Source: Pseudomonas cuatrocienegasensis (GTDB lineage: Bacteria; Pseudomonadota; Gammaproteobacteria; Pseudomonadales; Pseudomonadaceae). From it: a stretch of 64,000 nucleotides of DNA. Positions 42,384 through 51,439 of the stretch are shown here, in pieces (within the stretch, counting starts at the first letter, position 1; every line of letters begins with the position of its first letter). Where the stretch lies: NCBI RefSeq assembly GCF_900110925.1, contig NZ_FOFP01000002.1, positions 62,001 through 126,000 of the forward strand, in the 5' to 3' direction. A model generated the notes under the pieces. That model ran no database searches, was not told where the DNA came from, and worked only from the letters and a program-made list of their open reading frames with translations. Both the position numbers and the translations under genes were made by a program.

Positions 42384-45300
42384 TCAATCGGGAAGCCAGG
42401 CCGTTCGCCAGACTTGCAGGCTATCGCCCTCAAGCATCCAGTCACGCTGCACTGCGCTGCGTAGCGCATCGCCCGCCTGTGCACAAGCGTCGAGGTCGGC
42501 CAGGTGCATACGTATGGCATCCACCCAATCACGGAAACGGTTCTTGACCCGCGTCACGGGTAATCCATCCTGATAACAGCGCACATCACTGCAGATCACC
42601 GGGAAACCGCAAGCCCCGTACTCCAGCAGACGCAGGTTACTTTTACATTCGTTGAACAGGTTCTGCTCTACAGGCGCCAAGGCCAGATCAAGATTCAGAC
42701 TCGCCAGGGCCTGCGGGTAGCGGTTTATTTCAACCCCGGCATGCACTTCCTTCATATAGGGACGCAGTTTGTCAGGGCACATGCCGAAAAATACCCAGTC
42801 GACCTCGCCAGCCAGCTCACTGACCACGTCAGCAATCATCTCAAGATCGCCGGTATGACTCGAACCGCCCGCCCAGCCGACGCGCGGTCGCGCAGAAACC
42901 CGGCGCTTGCTCTGCAAACCACCCCACCACTGCACGGGCAGGCGGTTTTCGATCACCCGAATATCCGCATGTAAATCCGCGAACGCCTCGGCCAGAGGCG
43001 CGGTGGACACGACAAACCGATCGACATAGGCCAGGCCGCGACGCAAGGATTTGAGAATGTCCTTGGGCATATGTTGGCGGTGAGCATTTTTTAGCGGCAG
43101 GTTGGGCAGGTAATCGTCGAGCTCGTAAACCTTGAAGGCCTTGGAAAAGGCTTTCACCCGGCGCATCGCTTCCAAGCGCGCCTCACCGATCTGACGCTGC
43201 AGCAGCACTGCATCGGGCTCGTAGCGTTCCAGGTCAGCCACATGCAACAAGCCCACCGACAAGGCACCATCGATCAACCCCGCCTGCTTCATCGCCGAGA
43301 AGGGCTGGATAACCCGATAGTTGCCGCACCCGTAGAGATCCGCCGGGTGCGCAAGGATGGTCGGAACCGGCCGCCAGGCTTGTAGCGGTCGCCAGGCCAA
43401 TTGGGGGTCGGCCAGCTTGAACCCTTGCTCGACTTGCAGGGAAAGCCCGGCATTGTAGGCAGGATCGCGCGCCAGAATGGGCAGCCAGCGAGCATACATC
43501 GCGTCTTCCTGCTCGTGGCTGGCGGATGCAGAACGCTCACTGTCGATCAATAGCTGCACCCGGGGCGTCCAGACATTCAGGTAGCCGGCCTGCCGCGCCT
43601 TGAGACACAGATCGACATCGCTCCAGCGCGCCATCAATGGATCTTGGTCAAAACCGCCCAGCTCGACAAAAAGCTCACGACGGATCATCAGGCACTCACC
43701 GCTCAGCGCCGAGTAATTCTGCTCGACCTGCAGCCGCTGCATGTAACCTGCTGCATCATGCTCCAAACCCTCAAATGCCCGCCCGGCAGGCCCGAGCAAG
43801 CCGAGCAGTAAACCAGCGTGATGAATACGTCCGTCTGCCGACAACAGTTTCGCCCCCACCGCACCGACCTCCGGCCGTAGCGCGTGATTGAGCAATTGCC
43901 GTAACCAGTCACCATCGACAACAGCAGACCCGGCATCCAGCCACAGCAACACCTCGCCACGGACATAATCAATCGCTGCATTGCACGCCAGTTGGCGTGA
44001 TGTATCGCCACTGAACTGCAAGACGCGGATGCGCTCTTCGCCAATCTGCTCGATTGCCTTCAGCCACTCGAGCGTGGCCTGCTCCTCGCTGCCCAGATCC
44101 AGCAGGAGGATCTCGTAGTGCGGGTAATCGGTGTTCTCCAGCACGGTTTCCACACAGCGCTGCACCCGCACCAGCTGATCCTTGAGCGGGACCAGGATGC
44201 TGACCAGAGGGTGTTGATCGTGACCATATTCAAGCTGATAGCGCCCCGCTTGAGACGACGCCACCTGCGGCTGCTGATAACCACGGGCCTGCAGGTGACG
44301 CTCAATCACCTCACGCTCCTGCGGGCTGTCCCGTAGGGCAAACGCGTCAGCAGCCAGCAACGGCTCGCTGACATGGCCCAAGCCATTCAAGCCGCGCTGC
44401 TCAATCAAACGCAGGATGTATTCCAGCTCAAAAGCTTCGTCAAACTGCACATTGAAGCCGCCCAACGCCAGCAACTCATCCCGGCGAAACAGCCAGTGGC
44501 GCGCGGTACTGGCAGGAAAGCTCAGCAACAGATCAAGGTTGAAGTCAGGACGCAGGGCAACACCCACCTCGCCATCGTCCCCACGCACCAGCTCATCACC
44601 ATAAAGCGCAACGCACGCTTCATTGCCAATCAGCTCCAGGGCCGTCATCAGCAAGCCACTGCTGGTGAACGTCACTCCGCTTTCAGCGAGCAGGCACCAG
44701 TGCACGGGTAGCGCTTGTATGACGCGGTTGAGCGTCTCGACCGTGGAAGCCGAGTTGGTAGGGATAATCGTAAGCGAACGACCAGGCAAGGCTGACAGGC
44801 CCGCCAGCGAGACAACCTGAACGTCGATATTGCGATAGAGATTGGACTCTTCGAGGCTGACCAGGCTGCGTTCCAGCGCCTGCGTATCACCAGTACGATC
44901 CAGCAAGAGCACACCAAAACGTGGGCCGCCGCCATGGGACTGCAGGCGCTGCTCGATCAATGGCATCTGTTCTGGTGACGGTTTGCGTGCGGCGAGCCAG
45001 GCACTCAGTGACGTACCGCTCTGCCCGGCCGCTTTGTATATTGCTGCGAGTATGTCCAGGGGTTTGAACACACGCGTTTTCAGCCGGGTGATAGGCGCCA
45101 CCTGGACCATGCGTGTCTTGCTGCCGCTGCGGTACCAACCGAGGTCGCGAATACCCTGGCGAAAATCCTGGTGCCCCTTATCGCCGACACCAGGCTTGTC
45201 GCGGCCCAGCTGACTGAACTGATCACGGGATACGCGAAAGTCTGTCAGTGGCCGAGCGAGCATGGCCAAATGGCCGCGTTTGAATAGCTTTACATACAGC

Positions 45301-45920
45301 GCCAGGTCAGCGACCCAGGTCACCCGCACACCATTGAGCACCGACAGCTGATCACCGAAGTCGAGCAAGTCGTTACGGCGGCAGAGCACGGTGCTGGGCT
45401 CACCGATGAAGTTGATGGTGTGGTCGGCGAGAAAGGAAATCAGGTCTTCGCCATTGATGACGACATCGTCCCGAAAGGGATACACCGTCGCCAGGGTATC
45501 GGGCAATGGGTTGCCCTCTTCATCCACCCGGCGGCGGCGCGAGCTGGCGATAGCAATTCCCGGATCGTCCTGCATGACGGCGACCAGCGAGGCGATACAG
45601 TCAGGGTGCAGCATGTCGTCGTCGTGCAGAATCTTGACGTACTCACCGCTGGCCAGCGCGACTGCACGCGCCGTGCTACGGGTTTCCCACAACCGAGTTT
45701 CGTTACGTTGGTACTGAATGGGGAAGTCAGCAAAAGGCCGGAAAGCATCGACAACATCCTGCACTTCATCCGAGCGGGCATCGTCACAAATGATCAATTC
45801 AAGCGGCCGATACGTCTGCCGCTGAAGACTCTCAAGCGCCTCCGTCAGATAAATGCCCTTGTAGGCTGGCATGACGACGCTGACCAGCGGATTACCCGCG
45901 TTGCTCATGTTCTCTGCCAC
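42384..45920 (-). CDS. Large multi-domain flagellin glycosyltransferase
   Basis: 1178 residues with several glycosyltransferase modules. Residues ~10-230 are a GT2 domain (VSVVMPAYKGIYLTEALESL, the metal-binding LHDDDMLHPD at 98-107). Residues ~340-560 resemble a decayed GT2 core without an obvious DXD. Residues ~575-850 are a second GT2-like module (VSILVPLKDQLVRVQRCVETVL) whose usual DXD position reads LDAGS. Residues ~880-1178 are a GT-B (GT1/GT4-like) module (WAGGSSHTGDLEMI, FNECKSNLRLLEYGACGFPVI). Its position next to fliC matches the Fgt/FgtA-type flagellin glycosyltransferases of Pseudomonas. It is the last gene of the island and is followed by a strong terminator. Confidence 0.9.
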   Translation of the reverse strand: MAENMSNAGNPLVSVVMPAYKGIYLTEALESLQRQTYRPLELIICDDARSDEVQDVVDAFRPFADFPIQYQRNETRLWETRSTARAVALASGEYVKILHDDDMLHPDCIASLVAVMQDDPGIAIASSRRRRVDEEGNPLPDTLATVYPFRDDVVINGEDLISFLADHTINFIGEPSTVLCRRNDLLDFGDQLSVLNGVRVTWVADLALYVKLFKRGHLAMLARPLTDFRVSRDQFSQLGRDKPGVGDKGHQDFRQGIRDLGWYRSGSKTRMVQVAPITRLKTRVFKPLDILAAIYKAAGQSGTSLSAWLAARKPSPEQMPLIEQRLQSHGGGPRFGVLLLDRTGDTQALERSLVSLEESNLYRNIDVQVVSLAGLSALPGRSLTIIPTNSASTVETLNRVIQALPVHWCLLAESGVTFTSSGLLMTALELIGNEACVALYGDELVRGDDGEVGVALRPDFNLDLLLSFPASTARHWLFRRDELLALGGFNVQFDEAFELEYILRLIEQRGLNGLGHVSEPLLAADAFALRDSPQEREVIERHLQARGYQQPQVASSQAGRYQLEYGHDQHPLVSILVPLKDQLVRVQRCVETVLENTDYPHYEILLLDLGSEEQATLEWLKAIEQIGEERIRVLQFSGDTSRQLACNAAIDYVRGEVLLWLDAGSAVVDGDWLRQLLNHALRPEVGAVGAKLLSADGRIHHAGLLLGLLGPAGRAFEGLEHDAAGYMQRLQVEQNYSALSGECLMIRRELFVELGGFDQDPLMARWSDVDLCLKARQAGYLNVWTPRVQLLIDSERSASASHEQEDAMYARWLPILARDPAYNAGLSLQVEQGFKLADPQLAWRPLQAWRPVPTILAHPADLYGCGNYRVIQPFSAMKQAGLIDGALSVGLLHVADLERYEPDAVLLQRQIGEARLEAMRRVKAFSKAFKVYELDDYLPNLPLKNAHRQHMPKDILKSLRRGLAYVDRFVVSTAPLAEAFADLHADIRVIENRLPVQWWGGLQSKRRVSARPRVGWAGGSSHTGDLEMIADVVSELAGEVDWVFFGMCPDKLRPYMKEVHAGVEINRYPQALASLNLDLALAPVEQNLFNECKSNLRLLEYGACGFPVICSDVRCYQDGLPVTRVKNRFRDWVDAIRMHLADLDACAQAGDALRSAVQRDWMLEGDSLQVWRTAWLPD

Positions 45921-47267
45921 TTACTGCCCCTTTGCCGTTAGTGCTTTCAGGCGCTCCACCACTCGCGCGGAATTACGGTCATCCTGAAAGTTGAAGAATA
46001 GTTTCTTGATCATCTGATAGCGGTCGCTTTCGACCTGCTGTGCACAGGACAGCTCTCGGTCCAGTGCCTCAAGGAGGTGACTAAAATCACTGACCACAGG
46101 TCCTGGAAAGGCTATTGCCATGTCGTAGAGCAGGCCGTTCTGCTGGGTCTGGTAGTGCTCAAGGTCATAGGCAAAGCTCAGCACTGGTTTATCGATGTAA
46201 AGCGCATCGATATAGACAGACGAATAATCGGTCACCACCACATCCGACTCGCGCAGCACGGGCGCAATCTCCTGAATCGCCCCATGCCCCAAATCGATGA
46301 TGGTCTCGGCATCGATAAAGCGCTCCATATTGAATAGCTGCTCACCTTTGCGGAAATAGTGCATACGAAAGCCGAAGATCGCATTGTGCTTGACCATCAA
46401 AGCACGTAACTGCGCGATCTCATCATCGCTGAACTGGTAGCACTGAGAGGCCGTCACCTCACTGTCGCGGAACGTCGGCGCATAGGTAATCAAGCGCCGG
46501 CTGCCTTTCCAACGACGTATGACGTCGACATCGTCACGCAGAAAGCCAGGCAAATCCGCATAGGCCATGCGCAGGAAATCATTGCGTGGAAGGCCGGTAA
46601 TCCATAGGCGGGAATACTCGATGGGATAAAACATCGCTGCCATGGCATAACTGTCGACGTCTGACGAACAGACCAGTCCGTCATAGTGCGCACGCTCAAG
46701 GCGTCGATAGTTAGTGCGGTCGGCACGCTTCTGTAACTCGGGACTGACCAGGGCGAACAATCGTTTGAGCGGAATACCGTGCCAGAGATTAATCACTATT
46801 CGACGAGTGAGATTGGCCCTTAACACGGAGAAACCACCGTCGAGCCAGCGCCAGGAGATATCCATAGCAATAGAATTAGTCAGTACATAGACCCCGCAGC
46901 GTGACAATTGCAGCAAGCCGGACAGCGTCTGCAACTCGATCAAACGGGTATTAGGCCCCAACTCCAGTCGTAACGACGCAGCGTCACAGCCCCTGCAAAA
47001 AATCAGCTTGCAGATACCGGGATCGTTTTTCACTTCCTCGTAAACCGCTCGGGCATTTTCGACAAACTGATTTGTTTTCAGCGGATGAACAAAAAACGCC
47101 CACCGCTCACAACGCTTGGGTACAAATCTATCGAAAATAGCCCACAGAGGCAGAATAAGACGCTCGACCAATACCTTTGAAGCGATGACCTGACGCCAGA
47201 AACCACTCAACTGAACAGACACTCCATCGCGTGACTCATACCTCGCTTGCCGCAATGACAAGCTCAC
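45921..47267 (-). CDS. CDP-glycerol glycerophosphotransferase (TagF-like)
   Basis: 448 residues with the TagF/CDP-glycerol phosphotransferase features: WHGIPLKRL (162-170), LYDYGLVCSSDVDSYAM-like region, LITYAPTFRDSEV, and the CDP-contact motif SDVVVTDYSSVYIDALYIDKPVLSFAYD. It would transfer a glycerol-phosphate (or polyol-phosphate) group. A cytidylyltransferase that could make the CDP-glycerol donor is encoded at 53075-53533. The annotated start is a GTG at 47267 that overlaps the previous gene by 32 nt, with no good ribosome site; a later in-frame GTG or TTG is possible. Confidence 0.85.
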   Translation of the reverse strand: MSLSLRQARYESRDGVSVQLSGFWRQVIASKVLVERLILPLWAIFDRFVPKRCERWAFFVHPLKTNQFVENARAVYEEVKNDPGICKLIFCRGCDAASLRLELGPNTRLIELQTLSGLLQLSRCGVYVLTNSIAMDISWRWLDGGFSVLRANLTRRIVINLWHGIPLKRLFALVSPELQKRADRTNYRRLERAHYDGLVCSSDVDSYAMAAMFYPIEYSRLWITGLPRNDFLRMAYADLPGFLRDDVDVIRRWKGSRRLITYAPTFRDSEVTASQCYQFSDDEIAQLRALMVKHNAIFGFRMHYFRKGEQLFNMERFIDAETIIDLGHGAIQEIAPVLRESDVVVTDYSSVYIDALYIDKPVLSFAYDLEHYQTQQNGLLYDMAIAFPGPVVSDFSHLLEALDRELSCAQQVESDRYQMIKKLFFNFQDDRNSARVVERLKALTAKGQ

Positions 47268-48348
47268 AAATCAGTCGTACGTCAGCCAGAGACAAATCCG
47301 GATAAATAGGCAAACAAAGCACACGTTGAGCCACATCGGAAGCCACAGGTAGATTGGCAGAAGCGGCCGAAGGTAAACCCCGGTACATCGGAAACTCGCT
47401 AATCAGCGGATAAAAATATCGACGAACCATGACACCCTGCGCGCGCAAACGCTGAAACAGCACGTCCCTCGTCTCAGGATAGTCATCATCAATCAGAACC
47501 GGAAAATAGGCATTGTTCGCAACCCCTTTGGTGAAGGGCGTAGGGCATCTGACGCCAACCACGGGATCTAACAGTGAGCGATAAAGCGCTGCGATGGCTC
47601 GCCTACGCTCTAGCGCCTGGTCGATGTGTTTGAGTTGAAGAAGGCCGAAGGCTGCGTTGATCTCACTCATCTTGCCGTTGATCCCTGGGGCAACGACTGT
47701 GGTTTCGTTGACGAATCCGAAGTTTTTCAAGTTATTGATGCGTTCACGCGTCTTGGCATCGGGGCAGATGATCGCCCCCCCTTCGAAGGTGTTGAATACT
47801 TTGGTCGCATGAAAGCTCAGTACGCTGAGGTCGCCATGCCGCAGAACGCTTCCTCCTTCGTCACGAACAGCAAAAGCATGGGCCGCATCGTAGATCACTC
47901 GCAGGTTGTATATGTCAGCGATGCGGGCTATCTCTTCGACATTACAAGGCGTGCCATAGCAATGCACCGGCATGATCGCAGTAGTCTGAGGCGTAATGGC
48001 TGCCTCGATCTTGGCAGGATCCAGGTTCATGGTGAGCGGATCAATGTCTACAAAAACGGGCTTTATGCCATTCCAAAGCAAAGAGTGCGCCGTTGCCACG
48101 AACGAATAAGGCGTGGTGATCACTTCTCCGCTGATACGCAATGCCTGCAACGCGGTAACAAGCCCCAAAGTGCCATTGGCAAACAACGCAATGTGCTCAA
48201 CCCCAAGGTAATCGCAAAGTTCACGCTCCAGCGCCTTATGCATGCTGCCGCCATTGGTCAGAATGCGGCTGTGCCAGATTTCCTCCAGATAGGGAAGAAA
48301 CTCCTCTAGCGGCGGTAACAATGGACTGGTGACGGGAATGCTTTTCAT
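47236..48348 (-). CDS. Sugar-nucleotide aminotransferase, DegT/DnrJ/EryC1 family (VioA-like)
   Basis: A 370-residue PLP-dependent aminotransferase with the internal-aldimine lysine K183 in LSFHATKVFNTFEGG, and the substrate-binding segments ALFANGTLGLVTALQALRI and DAAHAFAV. It would aminate a 4-keto-6-deoxy nucleotide sugar. It is distinct from PseC (58742-59908). The nearest type by appearance is VioA, which makes dTDP-4-amino-4,6-dideoxyglucose in other Pseudomonas flagellin islands, but no dTDP-sugar synthesis genes are in the window. Precursors would have to come from the O-antigen pathway. Confidence 0.85.
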   Translation of the reverse strand: MKSIPVTSPLLPPLEEFLPYLEEIWHSRILTNGGSMHKALERELCDYLGVEHIALFANGTLGLVTALQALRISGEVITTPYSFVATAHSLLWNGIKPVFVDIDPLTMNLDPAKIEAAITPQTTAIMPVHCYGTPCNVEEIARIADIYNLRVIYDAAHAFAVRDEGGSVLRHGDLSVLSFHATKVFNTFEGGAIICPDAKTRERINNLKNFGFVNETTVVAPGINGKMSEINAAFGLLQLKHIDQALERRRAIAALYRSLLDPVVGVRCPTPFTKGVANNAYFPVLIDDDYPETRDVLFQRLRAQGVMVRRYFYPLISEFPMYRGLPSAASANLPVASDVAQRVLCLPIYPDLSLADVRLICELVIAASEV

Positions 48349-48485
48349 AGGCTGGCCATAAGACGTGGAGTCTTCAGTTGAAAAAACCTAGGGCTGGAAG
48401 GCGTCATAAAAATGACATCAGCTTCCCGGTAATTGCCCGATGTGGACTCTTGTGCAAGCAACATACCCACTCCTGCATTGACTGA

Positions 48486-49961
48486 TCAGGGAGTGCGCAA
48501 GCTGACCCCCCCCATTGGCGCAGAATAGAGCAACTGATAGCCATTGTCGGCATTCAACGGTAGAACGGCCGCACCTGAATCGGTCAAAAGCTGCCCCCCG
48601 AGACGGTACTGACCATTACCGACGCTACTGCGGTAACGCAAAACAAGCCCGTATAAGGAACCACTTCGCGCGCTATTTAATTGCACACTAAATATGTACA
48701 TGCCAGGCCCTTTGAGTCCACGGGATTGAAATGTAATTTCAGCGCTACCGTCTAATGACTGCATGGCAAACTCGACCTCACAATGCGCCATGATCGTATC
48801 GTGTATTTCCAGCTCAAGCGTCAATTGCGAGCTGTTCAGCGACCACCCCCCCACTCGAAAAAAACCGATCGTGGGAAAGTCTATGCGAGAGGTCTCAGGT
48901 GACAAGCCTAGCTCAGGATTATCGAGAAAGGGTTGTTGCCAGTAACCGTGGCCATCAATCGCCAGGACGTGACCATGGAACGGCAGAGCCAACAGATAAC
49001 AGAGCCCAGCGACCTCATCACGCTTGATCAGCTCCAGATAGAGCACACGTCGAACACCTAATGCACGGTAATCGAGATCTCCGAACAGACTTAGCAAGCG
49101 CTGAATGGCGGTGATGAATACGCGACGAAACTCAGGTGAACGAATGATCGCATTGATGACTTGCAGCGCTCGCTGCAGATTAGTCACGGCGATCAACCGA
49201 CGGTATGTCTCTGCGGCGGGTATGCCATCGAAGTCGTGCCACTCGATCTCCACAGAACGAATGCGATCAAGAAAGTTAGATACCTGCGTGGTGCTCTGGG
49301 TGATGGAAGCACCTGCACCGACAGGGCGAGTGCGCCACTTATAGACCAGTGCAGTAATGATTGAAGTCCTGCGACTATAAAAGTAGGCCTTGTGTACAAA
49401 CTCGCGATCGGCATAGAGCAACCCCGGCACCATACCCAGACCGTATTCGCGCAGGAACGCCAGGCGAAAGATCTTGTTCCAGTAGAAGCCGTCATGCAGC
49501 AGTTCGGGGAACTCATCAACTGAGGAGATACGCCGATGCTGACTCCAGACCAAAGGCTCGTAAAGAAACCCGGCTGCAGAATGCTGGTCGTCGATCAAGC
49601 GCGTGGCCCGACCGATGACGATGTCCGCGCTACTGGCTAAGGCTTCGGCAATCAGCAGGCTATAGCCTTCCTCAGTAACCACATCGTCGGAATCGACCAG
49701 CGCCACATAATCGCCACGCGCCAGGGAAATCCCCAGATTGCCGACTACGGCTCCACCCCCATTGGTTTGAGTCAGGCAGCGGAAGTTTGCATGGCGCTGC
49801 TCATAGTGACGACAGATTGCAAGGCTATCATCGGTACTGCTGTCATCAATGGCGATGATCTCCACGTTTCGATAGTTCTGGCCAAGCAACGAATCGAAAC
49901 AGGCCGGTAGATATTCAGCGGTGTTGTACACCAGTACTACGATGGAAAGCAGCGGTTGCAT
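48486..49961 (-). CDS. GT2-family glycosyltransferase with C-terminal accessory domain
   Basis: 491 residues from the ATG at 49961, which follows a GGAG site; the longer frame starts in unrelated residues. The GT2 domain (4-~230) begins LLSIVVLVYNTAEYLPACFDSLL and carries the DXD motif DSDD (90-93). A C-terminal ~150-residue segment looks beta-rich (SLNSSQLTLELEIHDTIMAHCEVEFAMQS, YIFSVQLNSARSGSLYGLVLRYRSS), possibly a carbohydrate-binding sandwich. It is separated from the gene before it by 20 nt. Substrate and acceptor are unknown. Confidence 0.85.
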   Translation of the reverse strand: MQPLLSIVVLVYNTAEYLPACFDSLLGQNYRNVEIIAIDDSSTDDSLAICRHYEQRHANFRCLTQTNGGGAVVGNLGISLARGDYVALVDSDDVVTEEGYSLLIAEALASSADIVIGRATRLIDDQHSAAGFLYEPLVWSQHRRISSVDEFPELLHDGFYWNKIFRLAFLREYGLGMVPGLLYADREFVHKAYFYSRRTSIITALVYKWRTRPVGAGASITQSTTQVSNFLDRIRSVEIEWHDFDGIPAAETYRRLIAVTNLQRALQVINAIIRSPEFRRVFITAIQRLLSLFGDLDYRALGVRRVLYLELIKRDEVAGLCYLLALPFHGHVLAIDGHGYWQQPFLDNPELGLSPETSRIDFPTIGFFRVGGWSLNSSQLTLELEIHDTIMAHCEVEFAMQSLDGSAEITFQSRGLKGPGMYIFSVQLNSARSGSLYGLVLRYRSSVGNGQYRLGGQLLTDSGAAVLPLNADNGYQLLYSAPMGGVSLRTP

Positions 49962-49981
49962 TGGGCTTCTCCAAGGACAGC

Positions 49982-51268
49982 TCAGGCACGCCAATCCAAG
50001 AGTTGTTCGACAGCATCCAGATCAAACACGGGAATGCCTACCTGGCGACTGACATCCAAGCGTTCCCGATAGGAGTCATCAATAAACAGAACGCCCTGGC
50101 GACGCTCAATCACATCACTCTTAGGTGAACCATCGACGATATGGATAATCTGGCTGAACAAGTGCTCACTGATTTTGTACTGCGCCAACGTAGCCCGCGG
50201 GCACTGGGCATGCCTGGTGATCAGGATGACAGAGACCTGTTGATTTACCCACTGATACAGTAATGCCATCAGTAGTGTATTCACCGATCCCTTGATGATC
50301 AGCGTGTCATCCAGATCGAGGTAAACGCAGTCATATTGCAGGCCCGTCCTGAAACGGCTCTGTAAGGCGCGATCCATCTCAAGAGGATAATCCTGGGGCA
50401 ATACCTCAAATGCCAACCCGGCATAGGCGTAAACACTGAGTAGCGGATAGTTTATTCCTAGATTGCGAGATAGCCCCATCGAGCCAGCTATTCGCGGGGC
50501 GATTTCAAGTAATTTATAGCGCCCCTGCACATCGCACTTGATCTGGAAGAACCAAGCCCCTTTAAAACAAAAAGTACTCGCGATACTGTCGGCGATCCGT
50601 TCAACTGACTGCGCAAGTCGAACCGGACGCGTACGCACACTAATACCGGACTTGACACGACTCCGCTCGCGAGGTGAAAAGTGCAACAGGCGCCCCGCTG
50701 AATCACTAATACAATCGACCGTATACTCAGCCCCTGGCAGATACTCGGAGAACACATACTCGATGCCGCAATCCAGCAATTGCTGATGACGCTGATAGTC
50801 ATGCACGACTTCAGCGCCTTGGGAGCCTTGCCCAACAGCTGGCTTGGCAAAAATGGGATAGGTATCGGAAAGGCCGCTAATGTCTGCTGGGATAAAATCA
50901 AACCCGGCCTCGCTCAATCGAGCATAGGTGCTGTTCTTATTTCGACAGACTCCTGCAACCGCAGCACTCGGCACAGCAGCCGTTGCCAACAGCGTATCGC
51001 GACACTCGGCCAACTTGAGAACCACACTGTCGTGAGCGGGTAGAATCATGTCGATCCCCCACTCCTGAATCAACTCATTCAACTGCTCAATGAAGTCCGG
51101 CGACTGTACGTGCGCATCAATCTGACGGTAGCGGAGGTAGGCGAACGCTCCGTGGTCGGACACCGATGAAGCGCCATACAGCTCTACGGCTTTGCTGTAC
51201 TTCAGCGCAGCGTGAATCTCCAGGCCAATTTCCGAGCCGCAGGGGAAAACCAGAACTTTAATTGCCAC
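49982..51268 (-). CDS. ATP-grasp ligase fused to a HAD-type phosphatase domain
   Basis: 428 residues starting with a GTG at 51268 preceded by AGG. Residues 1-100 are a Rossmann-like preATP-grasp domain (KVLVFPCGSEIGLEIHAAL). Residues ~105-300 form an ATP-grasp fold with FAKPAVGQGSQG (140-151) and a metal-binding ICDVQGRYKLLEIAPRIAGS-like end (241-263). Residues ~312-428 form a HAD domain with motif I DLDDT (318-322), LITRH, K in GSPKSD, and LFIDDS. The first part likely forms an acyl-phosphate-activated amide or ester bond; the HAD part likely dephosphorylates. Substrate is unknown, and I know of no defined pathway for this fusion. Confidence 0.85.
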   Translation of the reverse strand: MAIKVLVFPCGSEIGLEIHAALKYSKAVELYGASSVSDHGAFAYLRYRQIDAHVQSPDFIEQLNELIQEWGIDMILPAHDSVVLKLAECRDTLLATAAVPSAAVAGVCRNKNSTYARLSEAGFDFIPADISGLSDTYPIFAKPAVGQGSQGAEVVHDYQRHQQLLDCGIEYVFSEYLPGAEYTVDCISDSAGRLLHFSPRERSRVKSGISVRTRPVRLAQSVERIADSIASTFCFKGAWFFQIKCDVQGRYKLLEIAPRIAGSMGLSRNLGINYPLLSVYAYAGLAFEVLPQDYPLEMDRALQSRFRTGLQYDCVYLDLDDTLIIKGSVNTLLMALLYQWVNQQVSVILITRHAQCPRATLAQYKISEHLFSQIIHIVDGSPKSDVIERRQGVLFIDDSYRERLDVSRQVGIPVFDLDAVEQLLDWRA

Positions 51269-51317
51269 ACGCTTTACCTGTAGGGATGGTCTGAAAAATC
51301 CTTTCTCGAAAAATACA

Positions 51318-51344
51318 GCCCTGCAACCATCCAGGTCGCAGGGC
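51318..51344 (-). terminator. Hairpin after the GT29-like gene, possible terminator or attenuator
   Basis: A 7 bp GC-rich stem, gccctgc (51318-51324) with gcagggc (51338-51344), around a 13 nt loop, with tgtattttt following on the minus strand. It lies in the 171-nt gap (51269-51439) between the GT29-like gene and the ATP-grasp gene, the longest gap inside the island. The rest of that gap has no apparent gene. Confidence 0.5.
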
Positions 51345-51439
51345 GATGATTTCGCGCAGCAGAGACTTTTTCAGCGTTTCCTTAGAGTCCAAAAAGCAAA
51401 CGACCCTCGAATGAGAAGAACAACGGTCCAGCGCATGCA

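Noticed and set aside
48454..48467. GC-N10-CC pattern resembling a sigma-54 site before the DegT gene
   Set aside because: The -24 box is poor, it lies about 110 nt from the gene, and the island genes are not known RpoN targets; likely chance.
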